Shown here: piece after piece, positions 24,160 to 32,376 of the stretch
Layout: the number at the start of each line of letters is the position of its first letter
How positions within the stretch are numbered: position 1 is the stretch's first letter
Notes under the pieces: generated by a model
Told to the model about the DNA's origin: nothing
What the model saw: the letters and a program-made list of their open reading frames with translations, nothing else
Databases searched by the model: none
Origin: AC-32 sp035518635
GTDB lineage: Bacteria; Actinomycetota; Thermoleophilia; Gaiellales; Gaiellaceae
NCBI GenBank assembly: GCA_035518635.1
Contig: DATIXI010000046.1
Span: forward strand, 62,001 to 126,000
DNA length: 64,000 nucleotides
Direction of reading: 5' to 3'
Made by a program: the position numbers and the translations under genes

Positions 24160-24663
24160 CTATGCGGGGCGCAGGAAGACCCGTGCGCCGCGGCCCCGCT
24201 CGGCCAGGACTTGTCCGTCGAGCTCCCGCTCCCGGAGCGCTACCTGCAGCGCCGCGTGGAGCGCGGCCAGGCCGAGCCCGGCGAGCATGCCCGCGAGAAC
24301 CGCTGCGAGGCTCGTGTTCAGGCCGAGGGAGATCGCGGTCAGGATCGTGACTCCGATCGTGCTCGGGAAGGCCGCCTCGAGGAGCGAGCGCCAGAGCGGC
24401 TCGATCACGGCGTCCGGCGGCGGCGGGCCCTCTGCTCCGGAGTCGCGGCTCGCTCCACGGTGCCTCCCGCGGGACGCCAGCAGGGCGAGAAGGAAGCCCA
24501 CGCAACCGAACAGGAACAGGCCAGTGGCCGGCCCGGCCTCGAGACCGCGCGCCCGCGCGAGCGCCAGCCCGACGACGGCCAGCCCGATCCGCAGCGCGCC
24601 GATCAGGAGGGCCTGGGCCCGCACTTCCACCAGCACGGGCCCACCGCCGGGTACCGCGGGCAA
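24160..24663 (-). CDS. Membrane protein of unknown function between pnp and dsbB
   Basis: The 167-residue product has three to four hydrophobic segments (about residues 14-33, 42-62 and 95-135) and a basic C-terminal tail. No family is evident. The start is uncertain: a TTG at 24663 lies 5 bases after the pnp stop, and a GTG at 24636 is also possible. It is in line with pnp and dsbB and is probably read as part of the same transcript. Confidence 0.55.
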   Translation of the reverse strand: MPAVPGGGPVLVEVRAQALLIGALRIGLAVVGLALARARGLEAGPATGLFLFGCVGFLLALLASRGRHRGASRDSGAEGPPPPDAVIEPLWRSLLEAAFPSTIGVTILTAISLGLNTSLAAVLAGMLAGLGLAALHAALQVALRERELDGQVLAERGRGARVFLRPA

Positions 24664-24667
24664 TGCC

Positions 24668-27178
24668 TCAGCCGCGGTCCCGGTCGCCTCGCCCGCGTCC
24701 TCCACCACGGCCGCGCCGGCCGCCGCCACCGCCACCGCCTTCGCGGCGGGGCGGCCGCTCCTCGCGCTCGCGGGGCGGCGCGTTCTTCGCGCGCTCGATC
24801 AGTTCCTCGGGCTCGACGAGCGAGCCGTTCTCGTGCTTGGCGACCAGCTTGAGGCCGATCCGGCCGCGCTCCTTGTCGACCTCCTGGACGACGACGTCCA
24901 GCACGTCGCCGCGGCCGATCACGTCCTCGATGTGGCCGACCCGGCCCGGGCCGACGTTCGAGACGTGGAGCAGGCCGTCGGTGCCCTTCTTCAGCTCGAC
25001 GAACGCGCCGAACTGCGTCGTCTTGACGACCTTGCCGGTGTAGGTGTCCCCCACTTCGGGCTCCTTGGTGAGCGCCTCGATCGCGGCGATCGCGGCCTCG
25101 GCCTTGGTGCCCTCGGTCGCGTAGATGAGGATCGTGCCGTCCTCCTCGATGTCGATCTGGACCTCGTAGTCGGACTCGAGCGAGCGGATCGTCTCTCCGC
25201 CCTTGCCGATCACGAGCCCGATCTGCTCCGGGTTGATCGAGATCGTCGAGATGCGCGGGGCGTGCGCGGCAAGCTGCTCGCGGCTCTCCGGCATGACCTC
25301 CGCCATCTTGTCGAGGATGAACTCGCGCGCCTGCTTCGCCTGCTCGAGCGCGTTGCGCATGATCTCCTGCGTGACGCCGGTGATCTTGATGTCCATCTGG
25401 AGCGCGGTGATGCCGTCCCGCGATCCGGCGACCTTGAAGTCCATGTCGCCGAGGTGGTCCTCGGCCCCCTGGATGTCGGTCAGGATCACGTAGTCGTCGC
25501 CCTCCTTGACGAGGCCCATCGCGATACCGCCGACGGGCGCCTTGATCGGCACGCCCGCATCCTGGAGCGCGAGCGTCGACCCGCAGACGGAGCCCATCGA
25601 CGACGAGCCGTTCGACTCGAGCGTCTCGGAGACGAGGCGGATCGTGTACGGGAACTCGTCGAGCCCCGGGATCATCGGCTCGAGCGCCCGCTGTGCGAGC
25701 GCGCCGTGGCCGATGTCACGCCGCTTCGGGCCCCGCATGAAGCCCGTCTCCCCGACCGAGTAGGGCGGGAAGTTGTAGTGGTGCATGTAGCGGCGCTCCT
25801 CCTCGAGCGAGAGGTCGTCGATCCGCTGTCCCTCCTTGGCCGTGCCGAGGGTGAGCAGCGTCATGATCTGCGTCTGGCCGCGGGTGAAGAGCGCCGAGCC
25901 GTGCGTGCGCGGGCTCACCGAGACCTCGCACGTTACGGGGCGGATCTCCTCGGCGCCGCGCCCGTCGGGGCGACGCTTGTCGACCGCGATCTTCCGTCTG
26001 ACGAGATCCTTGTAGATCGTCTCCGCGGCGCGCTTCAGATAGCTACGCGTCATGGAGTCCTTCACGGCCGGCGTCTCCGGGTCGGCCGGGGAGGGCCCGA
26101 CCGGGAACGGCAGCTCGGCCTCTTCCTCGATCCGGCCGAAGAGCACGTTGCGCTTCGCCGACCTGAGCTCCTTCGAGTCCTGCTCGGCGTCGGTCAGCGC
26201 ACGCAGGTCGTCCTCGAACTGCAAGACGACGGGTCCTCGGACGGCCTCGAGCCGCTGGCGGTCGAGGATCATCCCGAGACTCGACCGGACCTGGATCTGC
26301 CGGCGAATGTCGTCCTCCGTCGAGTCCATCGAGAGCGGCGGGGCCAGCTCGGCCACGAGCTCCTCGACGACCCCTCCGGCCTCGCGGAGGCCCTCGGCGC
26401 CGATGCGCTCCTGGAAGCGGGCGCCGTGCTCCGCCTCGAGCTGCTCCGTGACCTCCGAATCGAGCCAGCGCTCCTTGCCCGCCTGGCGGCGCAGGTCCTC
26501 CTGGGCCTCGCAGATCTTCCTGATCTCGCCGTGGGCAAGCTCAAATGCCTCGAGGATCGTCGCCTCGGGGATCTCGGCGGCGCCCGCCTCGACCATGGTC
26601 AGTGCATCCTGCGTGCCGACGACGACCAGGTCGAGCGTGCTCTCGCCGCTTTCGATCGCGGCCAGCGTCGGGTTCGCGACGAGCTCGCCGTCGATCAGGC
26701 CGATGCGGACGGCGCCCACCGGCCCGAGGAAGGGCAGCGGCGAGACCATCAGCGCGGCCGAGGCGCCGTTGATGCAGAGAATGTCGTGCGCGGTGACGAG
26801 GTCGGCCGAGAGCGTCGTGCAGACGACGTGCACCTCGTTGCGGTAGCCCTTCGGCCAGAGCGGCCGGATCGGGCGGTCGATCATGCGGGCCGTCAGGATC
26901 GCGCGCTCGGTCGGCCTGCCCTCGCGCTTGAAGAAGCCGCCCGGGATCTTGCCCGCGGCGTACATCCGCTCCTCGACGTCCACGGTGAGCGGGAAGAAGT
27001 CCGCGCCCTCACGCGTCTCCATCTTTCCCTGCGCGGTCGCGAGCACCATCGTCTCGCCCGCGCGCACGAGCACGGCGCCGTCGGCCTGCTTGGCCAGCTT
27101 GCCCGTCTCGAACGTCAGCTCCTCGCCGCCGACGGTCACGGAGACCGTCACGGTCCTGGGCTCGGTCGTTACTGCCAT
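24668..27178 (-). CDS. pnp: Polyribonucleotide nucleotidyltransferase (PNPase)
   Basis: PNPase degrades RNA phosphorolytically from the 3' end and can add tails. The 836-residue protein has two RNase PH domains (about 10-150 and 350-560; active-site region GSVCGSTLALQDAGV), a KH domain (IGLVIGKGGETIRSLE, near 600) and an S1 domain (GDTYTGKVVKTTQFGAFVEL, near 670). The C-terminal tail beyond about 790 is an Arg/Gly/Glu-rich disordered extension. The ATG at 27178 follows GGAGG by 8 bases. A GTG at 27193 would put that site inside the gene, so I reject it. A long hairpin separates it from rpsO. Confidence 0.97.
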   Translation of the reverse strand: MAVTTEPRTVTVSVTVGGEELTFETGKLAKQADGAVLVRAGETMVLATAQGKMETREGADFFPLTVDVEERMYAAGKIPGGFFKREGRPTERAILTARMIDRPIRPLWPKGYRNEVHVVCTTLSADLVTAHDILCINGASAALMVSPLPFLGPVGAVRIGLIDGELVANPTLAAIESGESTLDLVVVGTQDALTMVEAGAAEIPEATILEAFELAHGEIRKICEAQEDLRRQAGKERWLDSEVTEQLEAEHGARFQERIGAEGLREAGGVVEELVAELAPPLSMDSTEDDIRRQIQVRSSLGMILDRQRLEAVRGPVVLQFEDDLRALTDAEQDSKELRSAKRNVLFGRIEEEAELPFPVGPSPADPETPAVKDSMTRSYLKRAAETIYKDLVRRKIAVDKRRPDGRGAEEIRPVTCEVSVSPRTHGSALFTRGQTQIMTLLTLGTAKEGQRIDDLSLEEERRYMHHYNFPPYSVGETGFMRGPKRRDIGHGALAQRALEPMIPGLDEFPYTIRLVSETLESNGSSSMGSVCGSTLALQDAGVPIKAPVGGIAMGLVKEGDDYVILTDIQGAEDHLGDMDFKVAGSRDGITALQMDIKITGVTQEIMRNALEQAKQAREFILDKMAEVMPESREQLAAHAPRISTISINPEQIGLVIGKGGETIRSLESDYEVQIDIEEDGTILIYATEGTKAEAAIAAIEALTKEPEVGDTYTGKVVKTTQFGAFVELKKGTDGLLHVSNVGPGRVGHIEDVIGRGDVLDVVVQEVDKERGRIGLKLVAKHENGSLVEPEELIERAKNAPPREREERPPRREGGGGGGGRRGRGGGRGRGDRDRG

Positions 27179-27199
27179 TGTTCGTTCCTCCACTTCTGA

Positions 27200-27257
27200 G
27201 GAGAGTGGAGGTTTGAGTCAGCCCCGGCGACGAGGCTCGCTCAAACTTCCACCCTCC
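27200..27257 (-). promoter_or_regulatory. 18-bp hairpin in the rpsO-pnp intergenic region, probable RNase III / PNPase control site
   Basis: Positions 27200-27217 and 27240-27257 pair over 18 positions with one mismatch and one G-U on the minus strand. The 22-base loop can form a small stem. In E. coli and Streptomyces the rpsO-pnp spacer holds an RNase III-cut hairpin used in pnp autoregulation. Position and size match that here. The ribosome site of pnp lies just downstream, outside the stem. Confidence 0.7.
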
Positions 27258-27284
27258 GCGGGTCTGGGTTGTGTCCGGCCGGTC

Positions 27285-27554
27285 CTACCTCCTGAGGCCG
27301 AGCTCTTCGATCAGCGTGCGGTAGCCCTCGAGGTCCCGCTTCTGCAGGTACTGCAGGAACCGCCTGCGGCGGCCCACGAGCTTGAGCAGCCCACGCCGGG
27401 AGTGATGGTCCTTGGGGTGGGTGCGCAGGTGCTCGGTCAGCTCGTTGATGCGCGCAGTCAGGAGCGCGATCTGAACGTGGGTCGATCCGGTGTCGCTCGC
27501 GCTGCTTCCGTGCTTGCCGACGATCTCCTGCTTCGCTTCCTTGGTGAGGGTCAA
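27285..27554 (-). CDS. rpsO: Ribosomal protein S15
   Basis: S15 binds 16S rRNA early in small-subunit assembly. The product is 89 residues, the standard length. It has THVQIALLTARINELTEHL, HPKDHHSRRGLLKLVGRRR and the C-terminal FLQYLQKRDLEGYRTLIEELGLRR in parts. The TTG at 27554 is chosen because it gives the family N-terminus (LTLTKEAKQEI) and lies after AAGGAGG. It is followed by pnp, as in most bacteria. Confidence 0.96.
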   Translation of the reverse strand: MTLTKEAKQEIVGKHGSSASDTGSTHVQIALLTARINELTEHLRTHPKDHHSRRGLLKLVGRRRRFLQYLQKRDLEGYRTLIEELGLRR

Positions 27555-27575
27555 ACTGCCTCCTTCTACGTGACT

Positions 27576-27627
27576 CCGCAGTCCAAGCGCGCCGCCGGGA
27601 AGCGCCGGCGAACGGCCGAGACTGCGG
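27576..27627 (-). promoter_or_regulatory. Structured leader upstream of rpsO, possible S15 autoregulatory element
   Basis: Outer stem CCGCAGTC/GACTGCGG (27576-27583 with 27620-27627) encloses a 6-bp GC hairpin (27593-27598 with 27605-27610). It ends about 20 bases before the rpsO start. S15 is known to repress its own mRNA through varied leader structures in different phyla. This element has the right place, but I cannot show S15-binding determinants. Confidence 0.45.
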
Positions 27628-27782
27628 TCCCGGAGAAGGGTAGCAGGAGGCGGCCTTCTTCCAGGCACCGGGGCGCATCCGGCGTTCCCCGGTGGCCACC
27701 AACCTCCTCCCCACTGCGAGCGTAAACGGAAAACGCGCACGCGTGGGTGACGCGAGTGAGCCGAAAGCGTCACGATTCGCCC

Positions 27783-29168
27783 ATGCAGGCAGCCGTCTCA
27801 GCAGGGCACCCGGCCACCGTCGACGCAGGGATCGAGCTCCTCGAGGACGGCGGCTCCGCCGCCGACGCCGCGGTCGGGGCCTCGCTCGCCTCCTGCGTCG
27901 CCGAGACCGTCATGACCGGGCTCCTGGGCGGCGGACACGCGATCTACCTCGACGCGGCAACCGGGCGCGCGCGCAACCTCGACTGCTTCGTCGCGGTCCC
28001 GGGGATCGGCGCGCAGCCGCGGGAGGCGGAGCTGCTCGAGCTCGACGTCGTCTTCGGGAACGCGACGGTCCACTACTCCGTCGGCATCGCCTCCTGCGGG
28101 GTGCCCGGAGTCCCGGCCGGTCTCGCGGCGCTGCACGAGGCGCACGGTCGGCTGCCCTGGGAGCGCGTCGTCGAGCCGGCCATGCGCCTGGCCGGGGACG
28201 GCGTCGAGTTCCCTCGCGCCCACGCCGCCTGCCTCGCGATGCTCGAGCCGGTGATGACGATGAACGAGGGCGCGCGCATCTACGCGCCGGGCGGAGAGCT
28301 CCTCCCGGAAGGCGGGCGGCTCGAGCAGCCCGGTCTGGTCCGCGCGCTCGAGATCGTGGCCGCCGAGGGCCCGCGCAGCGCCTACGACGGGGAGCTCGCC
28401 GATGCGCTGCTCGCGCTGATGGACGAACGCGGTGGGCTCGTCACCCGCGGCGACCTGCACGCCTACGAGGCCCGGTGGTCGGATCCGCTCGAGGTTCCGT
28501 ATGCGGGAGCACGGTTCCTCACCCGTGGGGGGCTCTCGGATCTCGCGGATCTGCTCCCGCGCCTTCCGCGCCTCCGCGGACTGTCTCCGGCCGCCCGAGC
28601 CCTCGCACTCGCGCGGACGCTCGACGCACCGGACGGCGAAGGCCACACGACCAACCTCACCGTCGTCGACCCCGAGGGCAGCGCCTGCGTCCTGACCACG
28701 AGCTTGGGCCTCGGCTCGGGCGACTTCGTGCCCGGGCTCGACCTCCACCTCAACAGCATGCTCGGCGAGACCGACCTGGTCCGCGGCCCGCTCCGGCCCG
28801 GAGACCGGATGGGCAGCATGATGGCGCCGAGCGTCGCGCTCGACGGAAGCGGAGTCATGCTCGCGGCCGGTGCGGCCGGTGGGACGCGCCTGCGTAGCGC
28901 GATGCTCCAGGTGGTTTCCGGGATCCTGGACGAGGAGCTCGACGCGGAGGCCGCCGTCGCCAGACCGAGGCTCCACGGCGCGGCGGGCGCGATCGAGCTC
29001 GAGCCGGGCCTCGGGGACGACGTGGCGCCTGCGCTGGAGGAAGTCGGGTACGAGGTTCGCGCCTGGCCGGAGCGGCACCACTACTTCGGCGGGGTCAGCG
29101 TCGTCACACGCGACGGCTGCGCCGGGGACCCGCGGCGAAGCGGCGCCGCGAGAGCGCTTCCGAGCTAG
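27783..29168 (+). CDS. Gamma-glutamyltransferase family (Ntn-hydrolase) protein, cytoplasmic
   Basis: GGT-family enzymes self-cleave at a conserved Thr and hydrolyse or transfer gamma-glutamyl groups. The N-terminal part has SAGHPATVDAGIELLEDGGS and GLLGGGHAIYLD. The nucleophile region is GHTTNLTVVDPEGSACVLTT, followed by LNSMLGE and the oxyanion-type GSMMAP. At 461 residues it is shorter than E. coli GGT. It has no signal peptide, and the typical HTTH reads HTTN, so the substrate may differ. I use the ATG at 27783; a GTG at 27747 is possible. Its stop overlaps that of ribF on the other strand (shared CTAG). Confidence 0.8.
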   Translation: MQAAVSAGHPATVDAGIELLEDGGSAADAAVGASLASCVAETVMTGLLGGGHAIYLDAATGRARNLDCFVAVPGIGAQPREAELLELDVVFGNATVHYSVGIASCGVPGVPAGLAALHEAHGRLPWERVVEPAMRLAGDGVEFPRAHAACLAMLEPVMTMNEGARIYAPGGELLPEGGRLEQPGLVRALEIVAAEGPRSAYDGELADALLALMDERGGLVTRGDLHAYEARWSDPLEVPYAGARFLTRGGLSDLADLLPRLPRLRGLSPAARALALARTLDAPDGEGHTTNLTVVDPEGSACVLTTSLGLGSGDFVPGLDLHLNSMLGETDLVRGPLRPGDRMGSMMAPSVALDGSGVMLAAGAAGGTRLRSAMLQVVSGILDEELDAEAAVARPRLHGAAGAIELEPGLGDDVAPALEEVGYEVRAWPERHHYFGGVSVVTRDGCAGDPRRSGAARALPS

Positions 29169-30031
29169 AGCGGAGGCTCGGCCGCCCGGGTCTCCTCGAC
29201 GTCGCGCGCGATCTGTGCGACAAGCTCATCCTCGCTCCGGAACTCGGCCTCGTCGCGAAGCCGGCGCCACAGCTGGACGACCAGCCGGCGCCCGTAGAGG
29301 TCGCCCTCGAAGTCGAGCAGGTGCGCCTCGACGCGCTGCTCCACTCCGCCGTAGTGCGGGTTCGTGCCGATCGAGATGGCCGCCCTGTGGCCGTCGGCGG
29401 CGCCGGCGTAGATGCCGCGCGCGGGCACGAGCAGCCGCGGCTCGACGCCCAGGTTCGCGGTCGGGAAGCCGAGCGCCGCGCCCCGCGCGTCACCCTCGAC
29501 CACCGTCCCCTCGACCTCGGGGGCCCGCCCGAGGAGCTTCGCCGCGCGCTCGATCTCGCCCCCGCGCAGGAGGTCACGGATCCGGCTGGACGAGGCGCCC
29601 TCGACGAGCGGAACCGCGCGCGCGTCGATCCCGAGGCGGCGCAGCGTCTCGAGATCTCCGGCCCGCTCGCGCCCGAAGCGAAAGTTGGCGCCCGCGACCA
29701 CGACCTCCGTCCCGGCCGCGAGAAGGGTCCGCTCGACGAACTCCTCGGGCGCCTGCCGCGAGAACTCGAGGTCGAACTCGACGACGAGGGCCTCGGCGAT
29801 CCCGGCCTCGCCGATCAGCTCGAGGCGGCGCTCGAGTGTCGTCAGCAGCGCGACGTCGTGTCCGAAGACGATCCGCGGGTGCGGCTCGAATGTCATCACG
29901 GTAGAGAGGAGCCCCGCGGCCTTCGCTGCCTCGAGCACCGCGCGGTGGCCGAGATGGACGCCGTCGAAAGTGCCGATCGCGACAGCCCGCGGCCGCCGCT
30001 CCAGCTCGCCCGCCTGGTATGCGACCCTCAC
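29165..30031 (-). CDS. ribF: Bifunctional riboflavin kinase / FAD synthetase
   Basis: RibF makes FMN and FAD from riboflavin. The 288-residue protein has the N-terminal nucleotidyltransferase motif GTFDGVHLGH (20-29) and TFEPHPRIVF. It also has the kinase-domain motif GFPTANL (near 194), with ISIGTNPHYGG and VEAHLLDFEGDLYGR after it. Length is typical. The GTG at 30031 overlaps the truB TGA (GTGA). It lies in the order truB-ribF-rpsO, common in bacteria. Confidence 0.96.
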   Translation of the reverse strand: MRVAYQAGELERRPRAVAIGTFDGVHLGHRAVLEAAKAAGLLSTVMTFEPHPRIVFGHDVALLTTLERRLELIGEAGIAEALVVEFDLEFSRQAPEEFVERTLLAAGTEVVVAGANFRFGRERAGDLETLRRLGIDARAVPLVEGASSSRIRDLLRGGEIERAAKLLGRAPEVEGTVVEGDARGAALGFPTANLGVEPRLLVPARGIYAGAADGHRAAISIGTNPHYGGVEQRVEAHLLDFEGDLYGRRLVVQLWRRLRDEAEFRSEDELVAQIARDVEETRAAEPPL

Positions 30032-30690
30032 GCCGCCCCGATCCGCGCCAACGCCTCCTCGGGCGCGATCAACCGCTCCGGATCGGCCTCCTCCACCCGG
30101 AACGGCCCCACCTCGGTGCGGCGGAGCGCTGCGCAGTGCCCGCCGAGGACGTCGGCGATCGCCCGTACGTATGTCCCGCTGCCGACGCGCAGGTCGAGCC
30201 GGGCGACACCGTCCTCGTACGAGAGGACGTCCAGCGCCTCCACCCGCGACTGCCGGACCGGCATCTCGACGACCTCGCCGCGGCGGTGCAGGCGATACGC
30301 GCGCTCGCCGCCGATCTTCACCGCCGAGGCCGCCGGGACCGGCAGCTCCACCTCGCCCCGCAGCGCGGCGATCCGCCGCTCGAGCTCCTCCTCGTCCGGA
30401 AGCTCGAGCCGGTCCACGATCTCGCCCTCCCGGTCGCCCGTGTCCGTGCGCGCGCTCAGGTCGACGTCGGTCACGTACCGCTTGTCGAGCCCGACGAAGG
30501 ACGGCGCAAGCTTCGTCGCCGCCCCGGAGAGCACGAGCAGGAGGCCCGTCGCGAACGGGTCCAGGGTTCCCGCGTGGCCCGTGCGGGCGCCTGTCCGTCG
30601 CCGCAGCTCGGCGACGATCGCGAACGACGAGGGGCCCTCTGGCTTGTCGACCAGAAAGAGGCCGCTCGGGCTAAGCGCCCGGGGCGGCAC
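30028..30690 (-). CDS. truB: tRNA pseudouridine(55) synthase
   Basis: TruB makes the T-loop pseudouridine of tRNA. The catalytic motif GHAGTLDPFATGLL carries the active-site Asp (near 44). Further family segments are DKRYVTDVDLSARTDTGDR, PAASAVKIGGERAYRLHR and SGTYVRAIADVLG. At 220 residues it is somewhat short and lacks a clear C-terminal PUA domain. The GTG at 30690 overlaps the nrnA end by 20 bases. Confidence 0.95.
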   Translation of the reverse strand: MPPRALSPSGLFLVDKPEGPSSFAIVAELRRRTGARTGHAGTLDPFATGLLLVLSGAATKLAPSFVGLDKRYVTDVDLSARTDTGDREGEIVDRLELPDEEELERRIAALRGEVELPVPAASAVKIGGERAYRLHRRGEVVEMPVRQSRVEALDVLSYEDGVARLDLRVGSGTYVRAIADVLGGHCAALRRTEVGPFRVEEADPERLIAPEEALARIGAA

Positions 30691-31675
30691 GAGCGAACTC
30701 CTCGCGGATGAATCGTGTGATCTCGTCGATCGAGGCGTCGCTGGAGAAGCCTGCGGCCTGGCGGTGTCCGCCGCCCTTCGACTTGGCCGCGATCGCCGAG
30801 ACGTCGAGCTCGTCTGTTCGCGCGCGAAGGCTGACGCGGCGCGCGGGCCCGCCGGGGCCAGGCGGCTCCCTGATCAGGGCCACCATGTCCGCCCCGTCCG
30901 TCTTGCGGAGCGTGTCGATCAGGCCCTCGGAGTAGTCCTCGGGGACGTTCAGCTCGGTGAAATCGCTCCGCAGGAGGTGAGAGACGACCAGCCGCCCGCC
31001 CTCGTAGATCTCCGCCCGCTCGAGCACCCGCCCCAGCAATTTCAGCTTCTTGAACTCGGTCGACTCGAAGACCATCTGGAACACGTGGTGCGGGTCGACC
31101 CCCGCGTCGACGAGCTCGGCCGCGAGCAGCAGCGTCTTCGACGTCGTGTTCGTGTACTGGAAGCACCCCGTGTCGGTGACGAGCGCGACGTAGAGCGCCT
31201 CGGCGATCTCCGGAGTGAGCTCGACGTCGAGCTCCGCGAACAGCTCGCGCAGCACCTCGCTGGTCGACGACGCGTCGGCCACGACGAGGTTCACGTCGCC
31301 GAAGAGCGTGTTGTCCTGGTGGTGGTCGACGTTCACGGTCAGCGGCGCCGCCTCGACGATCGCGGAGCCAGGGCCGATGCGGTCGTTGTTCGCGCAATCG
31401 AGCGCGAGCAGCACCCGCTCGGAGGCGTCGGGCGGCAGCTCCCTCCGTAGGTCGTCGAGCTGCATCCAGGCGTAGTCCTTCGGCACCGGGGCATCCCCGT
31501 AGAGATACATCTCGACGTCCTTGCCGAGCGAGGCGAGTGCCAGCTTCGCCGCGAGCAGCGAGCCGAAAGCGTCGCCGTCCGGGTTCTCGTGGGTGACGAC
31601 GAGGAAGCGGTCGTGAGAGCGGAGCGCGTCGGCGACCGCCCTCAGATCGTCACTCGTCCTTTGGCGCGAGCTCAT
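30671..31675 (-). CDS. nrnA: DHH-family nanoRNase / pAp phosphatase
   Basis: NrnA degrades 2-5-mer RNAs and dephosphorylates pAp. The 334-residue protein shows NPDGDAFGS (near 31), LALDCAN (near 89), VDHHQDN (near 116, the DHH triad), the DTGCFQYTNT segment and the DHHA1 motif KGGGHRQAAG. All metal motifs are intact. It lies between rbfA and truB as in many actinobacteria. Its ATG at 31675 overlaps rbfA by 26 bases. Confidence 0.95.
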   Translation of the reverse strand: MSSRQRTSDDLRAVADALRSHDRFLVVTHENPDGDAFGSLLAAKLALASLGKDVEMYLYGDAPVPKDYAWMQLDDLRRELPPDASERVLLALDCANNDRIGPGSAIVEAAPLTVNVDHHQDNTLFGDVNLVVADASSTSEVLRELFAELDVELTPEIAEALYVALVTDTGCFQYTNTTSKTLLLAAELVDAGVDPHHVFQMVFESTEFKKLKLLGRVLERAEIYEGGRLVVSHLLRSDFTELNVPEDYSEGLIDTLRKTDGADMVALIREPPGPGGPARRVSLRARTDELDVSAIAAKSKGGGHRQAAGFSSDASIDEITRFIREEFARAAPGA

Positions 31676-31994
31676 CGATCAGTTGAGTCATCCGGACGCC
31701 GCGCTCGACGGTCGGATCGTACTCGAACGTCAGCTGGGGGGTCCGCTTCATGCGCAGCTCGCGGGCGATGCGCGCCTGGAGGACGCCGTGTGCCGCCGCG
31801 AGGCCCTCGAGCGTCTGCTCGCGCTTCCGCTCGTTTCCGAGGACGCTGACGAACACCCTCGCCTGGCGGAGGTCGGGCGACGTCTCGACGCCCGTCACCG
31901 TGACGAAGCCGACGCGCGGGTCCTGCAGCTCGGCGATGCCCTCGGAGATCACCTCCTTCACGGCCTCGTTGACACGACGCATGCGCTCGGTCAC
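31650..31994 (-). CDS. rbfA: Ribosome-binding factor A
   Basis: RbfA is a 30S maturation factor needed for 16S 5'-end processing. The 114-residue KH-like protein has ELQDPRVGFVTVTGVETSPD and the following FVSVLG, then LRMKRTPQLTFEYD with the usual terminal acidic stretch. The GTG at 31994 overlaps the TGA of the DUF503 gene (GTGA). Confidence 0.95.
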   Translation of the reverse strand: MTERMRRVNEAVKEVISEGIAELQDPRVGFVTVTGVETSPDLRQARVFVSVLGNERKREQTLEGLAAAHGVLQARIARELRMKRTPQLTFEYDPTVERGVRMTQLIDELAPKDE

Positions 31995-32296
31995 CGCAGG
32001 TCCTCCGGCGTCAGGACCTCGCGCTCGATCGCGGCGAGCTCGAACGCCTGGCCGGCGAGATACCGCTCCGCCCCGTCGAGCAGCTCCTCGAGCTCGCGGT
32101 GGCCACGCGCGACACAGGAGAGCGTGAGCCGCGAGCGCTGCCAGAGCTCGTGGTGATCGACCTCGGCCACCGAGGCGCCGAAGCGCCGCTGCAGCTGCGC
32201 CTTCACCGACAGGAGCTCCTTGCGCTTCCCCTTGAGCGAGCCGTTCTCGGGGAAGTGGAGCTCGACCGAGAGGATGCCGACGTACCCGCTCCCCAT
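31991..32296 (-). CDS. DUF503 domain protein (YlxP-like)
   Basis: A small ferredoxin-like fold protein found between infB and rbfA in many Gram-positive bacteria. Its precise role is not settled; B. subtilis YlxP is linked to ribosome assembly. The 101-residue product has VELHFPENGSLKGKRKELLS and FGASVAEVDHHELWQRSRLT, the family core. ATG at 32296. It is separated from infB by a plus-strand membrane gene, which breaks the usual direct infB-ylxP linkage. Confidence 0.9.
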   Translation of the reverse strand: MGSGYVGILSVELHFPENGSLKGKRKELLSVKAQLQRRFGASVAEVDHHELWQRSRLTLSCVARGHRELEELLDGAERYLAGQAFELAAIEREVLTPEDLR

Positions 32297-32376
32297 GTGC
32301 TCATTCTGACCGTACGACGCCGTCCGATTGCGGCCATAGGCTCGCGGCGGCGTCAATCTCCGAGCAAAGGAGAGAC

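Noticed and set aside
24149..27199. A 1016-codon open frame on the plus strand opposite pnp, and similar long frames opposite ftsK, rnj, infB, nusA, carB, pyrC and the ABC genes
   Set aside because: They mirror well-identified genes, have Arg/Asp/Gly/Val-skewed compositions typical of antisense frames in GC-rich DNA, and show no domains or ribosome sites.
27747..27782. A longer GTG start for the GGT-family gene
   Set aside because: The extra 12 residues are basic and unlike the family start; the ATG at 27783 directly precedes the conserved AAVSAGHPAT. Neither has a clear ribosome site, so this remains a preference.
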